Below, one piece after another: positions 21,669-29,373 of a stretch of 29,373 bases of DNA. The notes under the pieces were generated by a model that saw nothing but the letters and a program-made list of their open reading frames with translations, was not told the DNA's origin and did not search any database. Within the stretch, counting starts at the first letter, position 1. Each line of letters opens with the position of its first letter. The position numbers and the translations under genes are program-made. This DNA comes from Deinococcus sp. (lineage in GTDB: Bacteria > Deinococcota > Deinococci > Deinococcales > Deinococcaceae): positions 2,890 to 32,262 of the forward strand of contig JAUNHF010000001.1 of assembly GCA_030524065.1 (NCBI GenBank), given 5' to 3'.

Positions 21669-22086
21669 GCTGCACCTCAATCCCGGCGGCCTCCAGAATT
21701 CCGGCGCCGCTGGGCAGCCCGGCGCCTACCCGCACTTCCTCGGCGTAGTTCTGGGCAAACAGCACCCGGCTGATGCGCCGCGAATTGACAATCAGCCGCG
21801 CACAGGTCGCGCAGGGTTCATGGGTCACGTACAGCGTGTGGCCTTCGCCGTTCCAGTTGGCGGCCAGCAGTGCATTGACTTCGGCGTGAATAAAGCCCGA
21901 CGCCCCCTGCGCCAGGCTCTCGCGCTCGTTCGGCTCGCCGGCGGCCCGGCCGTTGTAACCCACGCCCACCACGCGGTGATGGTGGTCCAGAATGCACGCC
22001 CCCACCTTGACCTTGGGGTCGGCGGAGCGGGTGGCCCACAGCCGGGCCGTTTCCATGCCCAGCTGGTCGAAACTGGGCCGGGTCAT
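21658..22086 (-). CDS. dCMP deaminase
   Basis: This zinc-dependent cytidine/deoxycytidylate deaminase has 142 residues. The zinc site is His67 with catalytic Glu69 (HAEVNAL), and Cys92 and Cys95 in [22 protein letters not shown] and [12 protein letters not shown] match the dCMP deaminase (ComEB-like) branch. It makes dUMP for thymidylate synthase, encoded just upstream and overlapping by four bases (ATGA). Confidence 0.92.
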   Translation of the reverse strand: MTRPSFDQLGMETARLWATRSADPKVKVGACILDHHHRVVGVGYNGRAAGEPNERESLAQGASGFIHAEVNALLAANWNGEGHTLYVTHEPCATCARLIVNSRRISRVLFAQNYAEEVRVGAGLPSGAGILEAAGIEVQHVE

Positions 22087-22877
22087 ACGGCCACCTCCGC
22101 TTTGATGCCGGGGTGCGGGTCGTACCCTTCCAGCTTGAAATCCCCGTACTGGAAAGCAAACAGGTCTTTGACGTCCGGGTTCAGGTGCATTTTCGGCAGC
22201 GGCCGGGGCTCACGCCTGAGTTGGCGCTCTACCTGCGGCATATGGTTGCTGTAAATGTGGCAGTCGCCGCCTGTCCAGACGAACTCGCCGGGTTCAAGGT
22301 CACACACCTGCGCCACCATCAGGGTCAGCAGCGCGTAACTGGCGATGTTGAACGGCACTCCAAGGAAGCTGTCGGCGCTGCGCTGATACAGCTGGCAGCT
22401 CAGCCGCCCGTCGGCCACATAAAACTGGAATAGCAGGTGGCAAGGTGGCAGCGCCATTTCGTCAAGCTGCGCCACATTCCAGGCCGAGACGATCAAGCGC
22501 CGCGAATCAGGATTCGCCCTGATTTGCCGGATGACCTGCGAAATCTGATCAATCTGACCGCCGCCGTAGTCCGGCCAGCTGCGCCACTGCTGACCGTAAA
22601 CCGGCCCCAGCTCGCCGCCCTCCCTCGCCCACTCGTCCCAGATGGTCACACCGTTGTCCTGGAGCCACTTTACGTTGCTCTCGCCGCGTAGGAACCACAG
22701 CAGCTCGTAAATGACTGACTTGAGGTGAACTTTCTTGGTCGTAACAAGCGGAAAGCCGTCCGCAAGGTCGAACCGCATCTGATACCCAAACACCGAGCGG
22801 GTGCCGGTGCCGGTGCGGTCGGCCTTGTCGGTGCCGTGCTCCATGATGTGTGAGAGGTACTCAAGATACTGGCGCAT
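22083..22877 (-). CDS. thyA: Thymidylate synthase
   Basis: At 264 residues, this is exactly the length of E. coli ThyA. It methylates dUMP to dTMP with methylenetetrahydrofolate. The catalytic Cys is 146 ([11 protein letters not shown]), and [12 protein letters not shown] and [16 protein letters not shown] are invariant ThyA motifs. It is the first gene of thyA-dCMP deaminase-folA. TAGACT lies nine bases before the ATG, so the transcript is nearly leaderless. Confidence 0.98.
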   Translation of the reverse strand: MRQYLEYLSHIMEHGTDKADRTGTGTRSVFGYQMRFDLADGFPLVTTKKVHLKSVIYELLWFLRGESNVKWLQDNGVTIWDEWAREGGELGPVYGQQWRSWPDYGGGQIDQISQVIRQIRANPDSRRLIVSAWNVAQLDEMALPPCHLLFQFYVADGRLSCQLYQRSADSFLGVPFNIASYALLTLMVAQVCDLEPGEFVWTGGDCHIYSNHMPQVERQLRREPRPLPKMHLNPDVKDLFAFQYGDFKLEGYDPHPGIKAEVAV

Positions 22878-22886
22878 ATGCGGCCC

Positions 22887-22892
22887 AGTCTA
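22887..22892 (-). promoter_or_regulatory. -10 element of the thyA operon
   Basis: TAGACT on the minus strand lies nine bases before the thyA ATG. No Shine-Dalgarno sequence is present in between. Confidence 0.5.
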
Positions 22893-23022
22893 AAGGTACC
22901 AGCCTGAAAACCGCCTCTGGGGGACGGGCCGGCGGCTGGAACGTGACGCAGTGTGCCTGGGAAGAGGCAGGACAGACAGCCGGGGCAGACCGGCACTGGC
23001 CCTGCACCGGCCCACCCTGGAC

Positions 23023-23910
23023 CTACCAGCCTCGTATCAGCGTGGGGAAGTGATACAGCCCCGTACTGGCCGTGATGAACAGCTCGGTGCCGTCCGCTCC
23101 GCCGAAGCACAGATTGGCGACCGTTTCGGGCACCAGAATGCGGCCCAACTCCTTGCCCTCTGGGGTCAGCACATGCACGCCGTCGCCCGCGCTGCTCCAG
23201 ATGCGGCCTTCGGCATCTACCCGCAGGCCGTCGGTCTTGCCCTGGTCTACCTGAAAAGCCGGCTGCACATATTCGGCCCGGTCCCCGTCCACGCGGTAGA
23301 GGTGGGTGGCGGCGTCATCTCCAGTGTCGGCCAGGAGCAGCTCGCTGGCCGAGGCAAAAGCCAGACCGTTGGGCTTGTGGCGGTCTGTGATAGGGCAGCT
23401 CAGCGTGCCGTCAGGCGCAATGCGGAAGACAAAGCGGCCCGGCTGCTCCATCTCGCCGCCGTAGCCTTCCTCAGGCTTGTCGATGCCGTAGGTGGGGTCC
23501 GTGAACCACAGGCTGCCGTCGGGGTGCAGGGCCACGTCGTTGGGGCTGTTGAGTCGCCGGCCCTGCCACTCGCTGGCCAGGGTGGTCCAGCTGCTGTCCT
23601 CTTCCTGGCGCACCACGGCCCGCTCACCGTGCGAGCAAGCCACCAATCTGCCCTGGGCGTCCAGGCAGTGGCCGTTTTGGTGGTGACTGGGGTTCATCTC
23701 TTCTTGCAGGCCAGTGCCGCCTTTCAGCCCCTGACCAGGGGTCCAGCGCCAGGTCCGGTTCTGGCGCACATCGCTGAAGACCACGCAGCCGCGCGCCGGG
23801 ATCCACACCGGTCCTTCAGTCCAGGTAAAGTCACCGGCCAGCCGGGTCAGCTCGGCCCCGGCTGGAAACAGGTCCAGAAATTCGCCCTGGGCCGCCTGGA
23901 GTGGGCTCAT
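23023..23910 (-). CDS. SMP-30/gluconolactonase-type beta-propeller enzyme
   Basis: This protein of 295 residues is of the SMP-30/gluconolactonase/LRE family, metal-dependent lactonases with six-bladed propellers. Likely metal ligands are Glu in FTWTEGPVW, Asn in NSPNDVALHPDG and Asp in KTDGLRVDAEG, in the expected order; SLWFTDPTYGID is also conserved. There is no signal peptide, so it should be cytoplasmic. The actual sugar lactone is unknown. The ATG overlaps the stop of the small hydrophilic protein gene (ATGA), with GAGGA nine bases upstream. Confidence 0.88.
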   Translation of the reverse strand: MSPLQAAQGEFLDLFPAGAELTRLAGDFTWTEGPVWIPARGCVVFSDVRQNRTWRWTPGQGLKGGTGLQEEMNPSHHQNGHCLDAQGRLVACSHGERAVVRQEEDSSWTTLASEWQGRRLNSPNDVALHPDGSLWFTDPTYGIDKPEEGYGGEMEQPGRFVFRIAPDGTLSCPITDRHKPNGLAFASASELLLADTGDDAATHLYRVDGDRAEYVQPAFQVDQGKTDGLRVDAEGRIWSSAGDGVHVLTPEGKELGRILVPETVANLCFGGADGTELFITASTGLYHFPTLIRGW

Positions 23911-24218
23911 GGCCGCTTGTCCTCGGCCGGGTCGGTGCCAAAGGCCGTGCCGGTTTCGTTGCGGCCATCGCCCTCCACCACGCTGGCAGGCACGCCTTGG
24001 TCGGCGCCTTCCTCGTTGCGGGTGGGGTCGCCGCCCAGGGCTGTGCCAGCGTCGGCGGCCGGCTGACTGGCTGGGCTGACTCCCCGGCTGAGCGCCTCGT
24101 CGCCGGTCCAGTGGCTCTGGCTGCTCATGCCGTTGCCGGTATCGGGCGCATTGGTGGCGCTTTGGCTGGCTTCGGCGGTCTGGTCTGGGGAGGAGGGAAC
24201 CTTAAAATCTTCGTTCAT
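23907..24218 (-). CDS. Small hydrophilic glycine-rich protein (hydrophilin-like composition)
   Basis: The product has 103 residues from ATG 24218, about 13 percent Gly, with no Cys and almost no hydrophobic stretches; it is predicted fully disordered. The motif GTALGGDP recurs as GTAFGTDP. Composition resembles hydrophilins and other desiccation-related proteins, but no family motif is recognised. A longer frame reaches upstream through unlikely sequence. CATCAT lies six bases before the ATG and may be a weak -10. Coupled by ATGA to the SMP-30-like gene. Confidence 0.6.
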   Translation of the reverse strand: MNEDFKVPSSPDQTAEASQSATNAPDTGNGMSSQSHWTGDEALSRGVSPASQPAADAGTALGGDPTRNEEGADQGVPASVVEGDGRNETGTAFGTDPAEDKRP

Positions 24219-24350
24219 GACGCCATGATGACAAGCCTGCCCCCAATGTGGATGGGACAGGAGTAAAGGCAAGCTGTCGCACTGCCCTGCTCGGGCGCCC
24301 ACCCTCCGGCCCTCGCGACTGGGAATCACGCTCAGGTCCACCCTGGCCGG

Positions 24351-24367
24351 GGCGCAAAAATTGTGCC
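24351..24367. promoter_or_regulatory. Candidate operator between the hydrophilin-like gene and sucA
   Basis: GGCGCAA-AAA-TTGTGCC is an inverted repeat with one G-T mismatch, in the 241-base divergent gap. Confidence 0.35.
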
Positions 24368-24444
24368 TCACGGAGGAACAGCCCTGGGCGGCGGCCGGGA
24401 GCGGCGGCGGTCTGGGGCCGGGCCCTCCTGCGGGCAAAGGACGG

Positions 24445-24450
24445 TATGCT
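24445..24450 (+). promoter_or_regulatory. -10 element of sucAB
   Basis: TATGCT lies nine bases before ATG 24460. There is no Shine-Dalgarno sequence, so sucA is probably translated from a nearly leaderless mRNA. Confidence 0.45.
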
Positions 24451-24459
24451 AAACGCGTT

Positions 24460-27366
24460 ATGACTCGACCAGAAACCATCATGTCAGGTGGCAACGCGGC
24501 CTTTTTGGACGGGCTGTATGAAGACTATCTGGCAGACCCCCAGAGCGTTGACCCCGAGTGGCGCGCCTTTTTTGATGCTGAGCGCGGCGGCGTTCAGGAA
24601 GCCCGGCACTCGGCCGTGCAGCAGGCCTTTTATGACCTGGGCCGCCAGAGCCGGGGCCGCCCTGTGGTGCTGGCCGCTGCGGGCGGCGTAGCTGGCGGCG
24701 AAGCCAGCGCTGCCGGGCAGGCCATCAGTGCACTGATTACCGCCCACCGGGTGTACGGGCACCTCCAGGCCGAATTTGATCCCCTGGGCCTGCATGACAA
24801 GACTCCGGCGCCCGAGCTGAGTCCTGAATACTACGGCCTGAGCGCGGCCCAGATGAATGAGCAGGTCCAAGACGGTCACTTCTCCGGCACGGTCAGCCAG
24901 GTGCTGGAGCAGCTGCGCGGCATCTACTGCGGACCGATCGGCTACGAGTACAGCTACCTGCCCAGCGAGGAGCGCGAGTGGTTCCAAGACCAGATTGAGC
25001 GTGGTGGCCGCCGCGACAGCTTCAGCAAAGAAGACAAGCTGCGCTTGCTGGACCGCCTGAACGCGGCCGAGGGCCTGGAAAAGTACCTGCACATCAAGTA
25101 CGTGGGCCAAAAACGCTTTTCGCTGGAAGGCAGCGAGAGCTTTATTCCGCTGGTGGACCGCATCATTAGCCAAGCTGGCAAGACGGGCGAGGTCAAGGAA
25201 GTGGTGCTGGGCATGGCCCACCGTGGCCGCCTGAACACGCTGGTCAACATTTTCGGCAAGCGCCCCAAAGACCTCTTCGACGAGTTCGAGGGCAAAAAGG
25301 TGCTCAGTGAGAACCCCGACATTTCGGGTGACGTGAAGTATCACCTGGGCTTTTCTAGCGACGTGAAGACGGAAAATGGCCCGCTGCACTTGGCGCTGGC
25401 CTTTAACCCCAGTCACCTGGAACTGGTGGCTCCGGTGGTGCATGGCTCAACCCGCGCCCGCCAGGACCGCCGCGACGAAACCCCGCACCTGATGCGCGAA
25501 GTGCGCCGCGACAACGTGCTGGCGATTACTGTACACGGCGACGCCGCCGTGATCGGCCAGGGCGTGGTGATGGAAACGCTGAATATGTCGCGTCTGCGCG
25601 GCTACACCACCGGGGGCGCGGTCCGCATTGTCATCAACAACCAGGTGGGCTTTACCATCTCGGACTCGCGTGACAGCCGCTCCAGCCGTTACTGCACCGA
25701 CGTTGCCAAGATCGCCAACGCTCCGGTGATGCACGTGAACGGCGACGACCTCGAAGCGGTGGCTTTTGCAGCTGACCTGGCGGTCGCCTACCGCCAGAAG
25801 TTCGGCAAGGACGTCTTTATTGACCTGGTGTCGTTCCGCCGCCACGGCCACAACGAGGCCGACGACCCCACCATGACCCAGCCGATCATGTACCAGAAGG
25901 TCAGGGCGCACCCCGGCACGCTGGCGGTGTATGCCCGCAAGCTGATGGCTGAGGGCCTGATTGACGAAGCCGGGCTTAAGGCCATGGCTGACCACTACCG
26001 CGACCGCCTGGACCGTGGTGAGAGCGTGGTAGATGAACTGACCGAAGACACGGTAAGCGACCTGGGCAAGCGCTGGGCCGAATACAAGCAGGCCGCCAAG
26101 GAGTCCAACTGGCAGTCGGTGGCCGAGACGGCTGTGCCCGCCGAGAAACTGGCTCAGCTGACCGAAAAGATGACCACCTTCCCCGAAGGCTTCGAGCTGC
26201 ACCGTGGGGTCAAGCGCGTAATGGAGGCCCGCCGGGCCATGAGCCGTGGTGAGCAGCCGCTGGACTGGGGCATGGGCGAAATGCTGGCCTACGCGACCCT
26301 GCTGGACGAGGGCTACAACGTGCGCCTGAGCGGTGAGGACTCTGGACGCGGCACCTTTGTCCACCGCCACGCCGTGGTTCATGACCAGCGTGGTCTGGAC
26401 CCCCTGAAGGGCGACTACCTGAGCCTGGAATTCCTGCGCCCCGGTCAGGGCCGCGCCGAAGTGATTGACTCGACCCTCTCCGAAGAAGGTGTGATGGCCT
26501 TTGAGTACGGCTACTCTGGCTCGGCACCCAACACCCTGGTGCTGTGGGAAGCGCAATTTGGTGACTTTGCCAATGGTGCCCAGGCCGTGATTGACCAGTT
26601 CATCGCTGCCGGGGAAACCAAGTGGCTGGGCCTGAGTGGCCTGACCCTGCTACTCCCGCACGGCTACGAAGGCGCTGGCCCCGAGCATTCCAGCGCCCGC
26701 CTGGAGCGTTATTTGCAGCTGTGCGCTCAGAACAACATGCAAGTTGCCGTCCCCAGCAGCGCCTCGCAGATTTTCCACCTGCTGCGCCGTCAGATGCGGC
26801 GCGGCTACCGCAAGCCCCTGATCGTGATGACCCCCAAGAGCCTGCTGCGCAACAAGCGCGCCATGTCGCCGCTCAGCGAGCTGACCGAAGGCCGGTTCCG
26901 CAATGTGATCGGTGACGCGGACGTTCAGCAGGCCCGCCGCGTGGTCATCAGCTCCGGCAAGCTGCACTGGGAGATGTATGACGCCCGCGAAGAGGACCGC
27001 GAAGGCTACCACGGCACCGCGCTGGTGCGCCTGGAGCAGCTGTACCCCTTCCCGCAGGAAGAACTGGCCGAAGAGCTGCGCTGCCACCCCGGCGCGCAGG
27101 TGGTCTGGGCACAGGAAGAACCTGAAAACCAGGGCGCCTGGCTGCTGATCCGCGAGGACTTGGAGCGCACCCTGGCCGAGCTGAACCTGGGCCACACCCT
27201 GACCCATGTGAGCCGCAAGCGCGCCGCCAGCACCGCCACCGGCTACTCGCACGTGCACGTGAAAGAACAGGCGCAGGTGATTGCCGGCGCGCTGGGCGAA
27301 AAGGTCTCGCGTGAGGATTACGACGCCCAAGTAGAATTGTCCAAAGAAGCCGAAGCCCAGGGCTAA
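24460..27366 (+). CDS. sucA: 2-oxoglutarate dehydrogenase E1 component
   Basis: This thiamine-diphosphate enzyme of 968 residues decarboxylates 2-oxoglutarate and passes the succinyl group to the lipoyl arm of SucB in the TCA cycle. The N-terminal FLDGLYEDYLADPQSVDPEW is the E2-binding segment. AHRGRLNTLVNIFGK, VHGDAAVIGQG (from about 358) and VINNQVGFT (391-399) are cofactor-domain motifs; the C-terminal transketolase half includes EYGYS and GYEGAGPEHSSARLER. The length fits the family. ATG 24460 is used; an ATG seven codons later is possible. Confidence 0.97.
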   Translation: MTRPETIMSGGNAAFLDGLYEDYLADPQSVDPEWRAFFDAERGGVQEARHSAVQQAFYDLGRQSRGRPVVLAAAGGVAGGEASAAGQAISALITAHRVYGHLQAEFDPLGLHDKTPAPELSPEYYGLSAAQMNEQVQDGHFSGTVSQVLEQLRGIYCGPIGYEYSYLPSEEREWFQDQIERGGRRDSFSKEDKLRLLDRLNAAEGLEKYLHIKYVGQKRFSLEGSESFIPLVDRIISQAGKTGEVKEVVLGMAHRGRLNTLVNIFGKRPKDLFDEFEGKKVLSENPDISGDVKYHLGFSSDVKTENGPLHLALAFNPSHLELVAPVVHGSTRARQDRRDETPHLMREVRRDNVLAITVHGDAAVIGQGVVMETLNMSRLRGYTTGGAVRIVINNQVGFTISDSRDSRSSRYCTDVAKIANAPVMHVNGDDLEAVAFAADLAVAYRQKFGKDVFIDLVSFRRHGHNEADDPTMTQPIMYQKVRAHPGTLAVYARKLMAEGLIDEAGLKAMADHYRDRLDRGESVVDELTEDTVSDLGKRWAEYKQAAKESNWQSVAETAVPAEKLAQLTEKMTTFPEGFELHRGVKRVMEARRAMSRGEQPLDWGMGEMLAYATLLDEGYNVRLSGEDSGRGTFVHRHAVVHDQRGLDPLKGDYLSLEFLRPGQGRAEVIDSTLSEEGVMAFEYGYSGSAPNTLVLWEAQFGDFANGAQAVIDQFIAAGETKWLGLSGLTLLLPHGYEGAGPEHSSARLERYLQLCAQNNMQVAVPSSASQIFHLLRRQMRRGYRKPLIVMTPKSLLRNKRAMSPLSELTEGRFRNVIGDADVQQARRVVISSGKLHWEMYDAREEDREGYHGTALVRLEQLYPFPQEELAEELRCHPGAQVVWAQEEPENQGAWLLIREDLERTLAELNLGHTLTHVSRKRAASTATGYSHVHVKEQAQVIAGALGEKVSREDYDAQVELSKEAEAQG

Positions 27367-27423
27367 AGCGCTCCCCGCGCCGCACTGCTCCCCGCCCCTA
27401 TTCCCCCCGAGAGGTTAACTCCG

Positions 27424-28683
27424 ATGTCCCAAATCAAAGTTCCCGTATTTAGCGAATCCGTCTCCGAAGGCACCCTGCTGGGCTGGAACGTGCAGCCCGG
27501 CGCCCAGGTCAAGCGCGGCGACGTGCTGGCCGAAATCGAAACCGACAAGGTCGTTCTGGAAGTGATCGCTCAGGAAGACGGCGTGCTGCAGAGCGTGACC
27601 AAGAATGAGGGCGACACCGTGCTGAGCGAAGAGGTGCTGGGCGAGCTGGGTGCCGGCGAGGCGGGCGCCACCGCTCCTGCGGCAGAAGCTCCCGCGACCA
27701 GCGCTGACCCCTCCCAGAGTGCGGGCGGTGAAAGCCAGGCCCGCACCGAACAGGCAGTGCCCGCCGCTGCCCCTCAGGGTGAGCGCCGGGGTGACCTGTC
27801 GCCCGCCGTGCGCAAGATCGTGGCCGAAAAGGGCCTGGACCCCGCTCAGGTGCCGGCCAGCGGCCCCCGCGGCAACATCACCAAGGCCGACGCCATGAAC
27901 GCCCAGCCCGGTCAGGCGGCTCAGTCTGGCGCTGCGGCCAGCCAGGCGGCCGCTCAGCCAGCCGTGACGCTGCCGGCCGGCGCCCGCCCCGAAGAGCGCG
28001 TGCCGATGACCCGCATCCGCCAGAAGATTGCCGAGCGCCTCAAGGAAGTGCAGGACACCACCGCCATGCTGACCACCTTCAACGAGGTGGACATGAAGCC
28101 GATCATGGACCTGCGTAAAAAGTACCAAGACCAATTTGTCGCCAAGCACGACATCAAGCTGGGTTTCATGAGCTTTTTTGTGCGGGCCGCCACTGAAGCG
28201 CTCAAGGCTTTCCCCGTGGTGAACGCCAGCGTGGACGGCAAGGACATCATCTACCACGGCTTTTACGACATCGGCATCGCCGTGTCTACCGACCGTGGCT
28301 TGGTGGTGCCGGTCCTGCGCGATACCGATCAGTTGGGTCTGGCCGACATTGAAAAGGGGATCGGTGACTTTGCCAAGAAGGCCCGCGCCGGCAAGCTGAC
28401 CATGGAAGACATGAGCGGCGGCACCTTTACCATTACCAACGGCGGCACCTTCGGCTCGATGATGAGCACCCCCATCATCAATGCGCCCCAGAGCGCCATC
28501 CTGGGTATGCACAACATCGTGGAGCGCCCGGTCGTCGTGAACGGCGAAATCGTGATTCGCCCGATGATGTACGTGGCGCTCAGCTACGACCACCGCATCA
28601 TTGACGGCCGCGACTCGGTGCAGTTCCTGGTCACCATCAAGAACCTGCTGGAAGACCCGGCCCGCCTGCTGCTGGACCTCTGA
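27424..28683 (+). CDS. sucB: Dihydrolipoyllysine succinyltransferase (E2 of oxoglutarate dehydrogenase)
   Basis: This 419-residue core enzyme starts with one lipoyl domain; Lys42 in [11 protein letters not shown] is the lipoylated residue. An Ala/Pro/Gln linker leads to the peripheral-subunit-binding domain [23 protein letters not shown] (about 122-145), a second Ala/Gln-rich linker, and the catalytic domain with His390 and Asp394 in [26 protein letters not shown] starts the catalytic part. It lies 57 bases after sucA with a GAGAGG ribosome site, so it is likely co-transcribed. The E3 gene (lpd) is not in the window. Confidence 0.97.
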   Translation: MSQIKVPVFSESVSEGTLLGWNVQPGAQVKRGDVLAEIETDKVVLEVIAQEDGVLQSVTKNEGDTVLSEEVLGELGAGEAGATAPAAEAPATSADPSQSAGGESQARTEQAVPAAAPQGERRGDLSPAVRKIVAEKGLDPAQVPASGPRGNITKADAMNAQPGQAAQSGAAASQAAAQPAVTLPAGARPEERVPMTRIRQKIAERLKEVQDTTAMLTTFNEVDMKPIMDLRKKYQDQFVAKHDIKLGFMSFFVRAATEALKAFPVVNASVDGKDIIYHGFYDIGIAVSTDRGLVVPVLRDTDQLGLADIEKGIGDFAKKARAGKLTMEDMSGGTFTITNGGTFGSMMSTPIINAPQSAILGMHNIVERPVVVNGEIVIRPMMYVALSYDHRIIDGRDSVQFLVTIKNLLEDPARLLLDL

Positions 28684-28701
28684 GAACTCTGTTGTTCCGC
28701 G

Positions 28702-28730
28702 ACCGGCCCCTAAGGGGGCTGGTTTTTGTT
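28702..28730 (+). terminator. Intrinsic terminator of sucAB
   Basis: ACCGGCCCC pairs with GGGGCTGGT around loop TAAG, with one G-T pair, followed by TTTTTGTTTGTTT. Confidence 0.9.
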
Positions 28731-28789
28731 TGTTTATTTGCCCGCGAGCACAGGCGCCGTGTGTAGGGCTTTTGTGGGCGCAGGCTGAC

Positions 28790-28795
28790 TAGCAT
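28790..28795 (+). promoter_or_regulatory. -10 element of the repeat-protein gene (leaderless)
   Basis: TAGCAT is followed by GGGGGC and ATG 28802. It is nearly the same as the meaB start region. Confidence 0.6.
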
Positions 28796-28801
28796 GGGGG
28801 C

Positions 28802-29293
28802 ATGACAGCAGTGAGCAGTGATCTGAAAGGGCGGTTCGGTTCTCTGGACGAGGGGTACGACCTCCAGGCCCAATGGACCGGGCAGGAATTTCTGGGCCGA
28901 ATTGGCAGTTATCTGAACGGGATGGACGTGCGGGTGGGCGCCGCTCCAGCCGGACTGGCGGGCCGGGTGGGCGGGGTCAGCTACGGTTTCGATGTGCAGG
29001 CGTCGGTGGCCGGGACCCGGATGCAGGGGCGCCTGGGCAGTTATCTGGAAGGCATAGACTTTGCCGTGGATTTCAGCCCAGAAGGAGCCAGCGGCCGCCT
29101 GGGGGGCGTAACCGGCGGTCAGGACATCAGCTTCCGTGCTTACGGCGGCGAGGTGCGGGGCCGAATAGGCGGCGTGACCGAAGGCTCCGATGTGCGGATG
29201 GATCTGGGCGCGGTGCCTTTTCCCCTGGCGGCACTGATGGCCCTATGTGCAGCCCAGATGTGGCGGGAAGCCCAGGCGGCGGCTGGTCTGTAG
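28802..29293 (+). CDS. Unknown protein made of six 22-residue repeats
   Basis: The product has 163 residues. Residues 10-141 are six units of exactly 22 residues with no gaps. Each begins Gly-Arg-hydrophobic-Gly and has Gly at position 9 and Asp at position 11 (for example GRIGSYLNGMDVRV); these five positions are invariant in all six. The regular spacing and alternating hydrophobic residues suggest a beta-solenoid or other repeat sheet. A hydrophobic C-terminal segment (139-163, PFPLAALMALCAAQMW) may be a helix cap or membrane-associated. There is no signal peptide. I recognise no named family. The start is supported by TAGCAT six bases upstream. Confidence 0.7.
   Translation: MTAVSSDLKGRFGSLDEGYDLQAQWTGQEFLGRIGSYLNGMDVRVGAAPAGLAGRVGGVSYGFDVQASVAGTRMQGRLGSYLEGIDFAVDFSPEGASGRLGGVTGGQDISFRAYGGEVRGRIGGVTEGSDVRMDLGAVPFPLAALMALCAAQMWREAQAAAGL
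28829..29224 (+). repeat. Six in-frame 66-base repeats
   Basis: Units start at 28829, 28895, 28961, 29027, 29093 and 29159. DNA is diverged between units while the protein frame and length are exact. Units 1, 2 and 4 have Ser at position five; units 3, 5 and 6 have Gly. Confidence 0.85.
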
Positions 29294-29373
29294 GTCGGTG
29301 CAGCCAGCGGCCTGCTTGAGTTCAGGTCAGGGCCGGCCCAGCGGGGGCGTCGCCGTCAGGCCGGCGTGTGGCG

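Noticed and set aside
22878..23022. Gap between thyA and the SMP-30-like gene
   Set aside because: Apart from the thyA -10 and a short TGCCT/AGGCA repeat without a T-run, nothing can be supported.
24484..26556. Antisense open frames opposite sucA (319 and 369 codons)
   Set aside because: Shadows of sucA codon usage; no motifs or ribosome sites.
29322..29373. Possible C-terminal end of a minus-strand gene running into the window
   Set aside because: One frame stays open to the window edge and ends in TGA at 29322-29324, but about 16 codons are too few to support a call.

Overview
The window looks like a chromosomal segment of a Deinococcus (Deinococcota). It is GC-rich. It carries a Thermus/Deinococcus-type caa3 oxidase in which subunit II is fused to cytochrome c and subunit I is fused to subunit III. 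It also has a DUF3084 coiled-coil protein. Many genes have a TANNNT -10 hexamer only 6-7 bases before the start codon and no Shine-Dalgarno sequence, the leaderless arrangement known from Deinococcus. The content is mostly core genome. I see no prophage, insertion sequence, CRISPR array or rRNA.

Layout. Bases 149-6810: on the minus strand, a DUF3084 coiled-coil protein, an LptB-like ABC ATPase, a DUF420 (CtaM-like) membrane protein, an unknown protein overlapping deoB, and deoB (phosphopentomutase); then meaB diverges on the plus strand. Bases 6816-7174: a near-consensus promoter, tRNA-Asp(GTC), tRNA-Phe(GAA), tRNA-Thr(CGT) and a terminator. Bases 7247-8386: mltG, with a nine-codon mini-ORF overlapping its start. 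Bases 8638-15856: the respiratory cluster ctaA-ctaB, a 415-base regulatory gap, ctaC-ctaDE, a terminator and a SCO1-type copper chaperone. Bases 15973-17903: ruvB, a cysteine-less ArsC-like protein and an exported unknown. Bases 17922-19524, minus: an OxlT-type MFS transporter with an overlapping 42-residue single-helix partner. Bases 19749-21149: two putative lipoproteins. Bases 21153-22877, minus: thyA, dCMP deaminase and folA, a compact dTMP-synthesis operon. Bases 23023-24218, minus: a hydrophilic glycine-rich small protein and an SMP-30/gluconolactonase-type enzyme. Bases 24460-28730: sucA-sucB (2-oxoglutarate dehydrogenase E1 and E2) and a terminator. Bases 28802-29293: an unknown protein made of six exact 22-residue repeats.

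How the genes work together. CtaB makes heme O and CtaA converts it to heme A. CtaC and CtaDE are the oxidase core. The SCO protein, and possibly the DUF420 protein, are assembly factors. ThyA, dCMP deaminase and DHFR supply dUMP, make dTMP and recycle folate. SucA and SucB form the TCA-cycle oxoglutarate dehydrogenase. Within operons, start and stop codons repeatedly overlap as ATGA, which suggests translational coupling behind first genes that are often leaderless.

The least explained items are the 22-residue repeat protein, the MFS microprotein, the mini-ORF before mltG, the cysteine-less ArsC relative with its exported neighbour, and the structured gap upstream of ctaC. All functional calls rest on reading motifs by eye; no database search was run.
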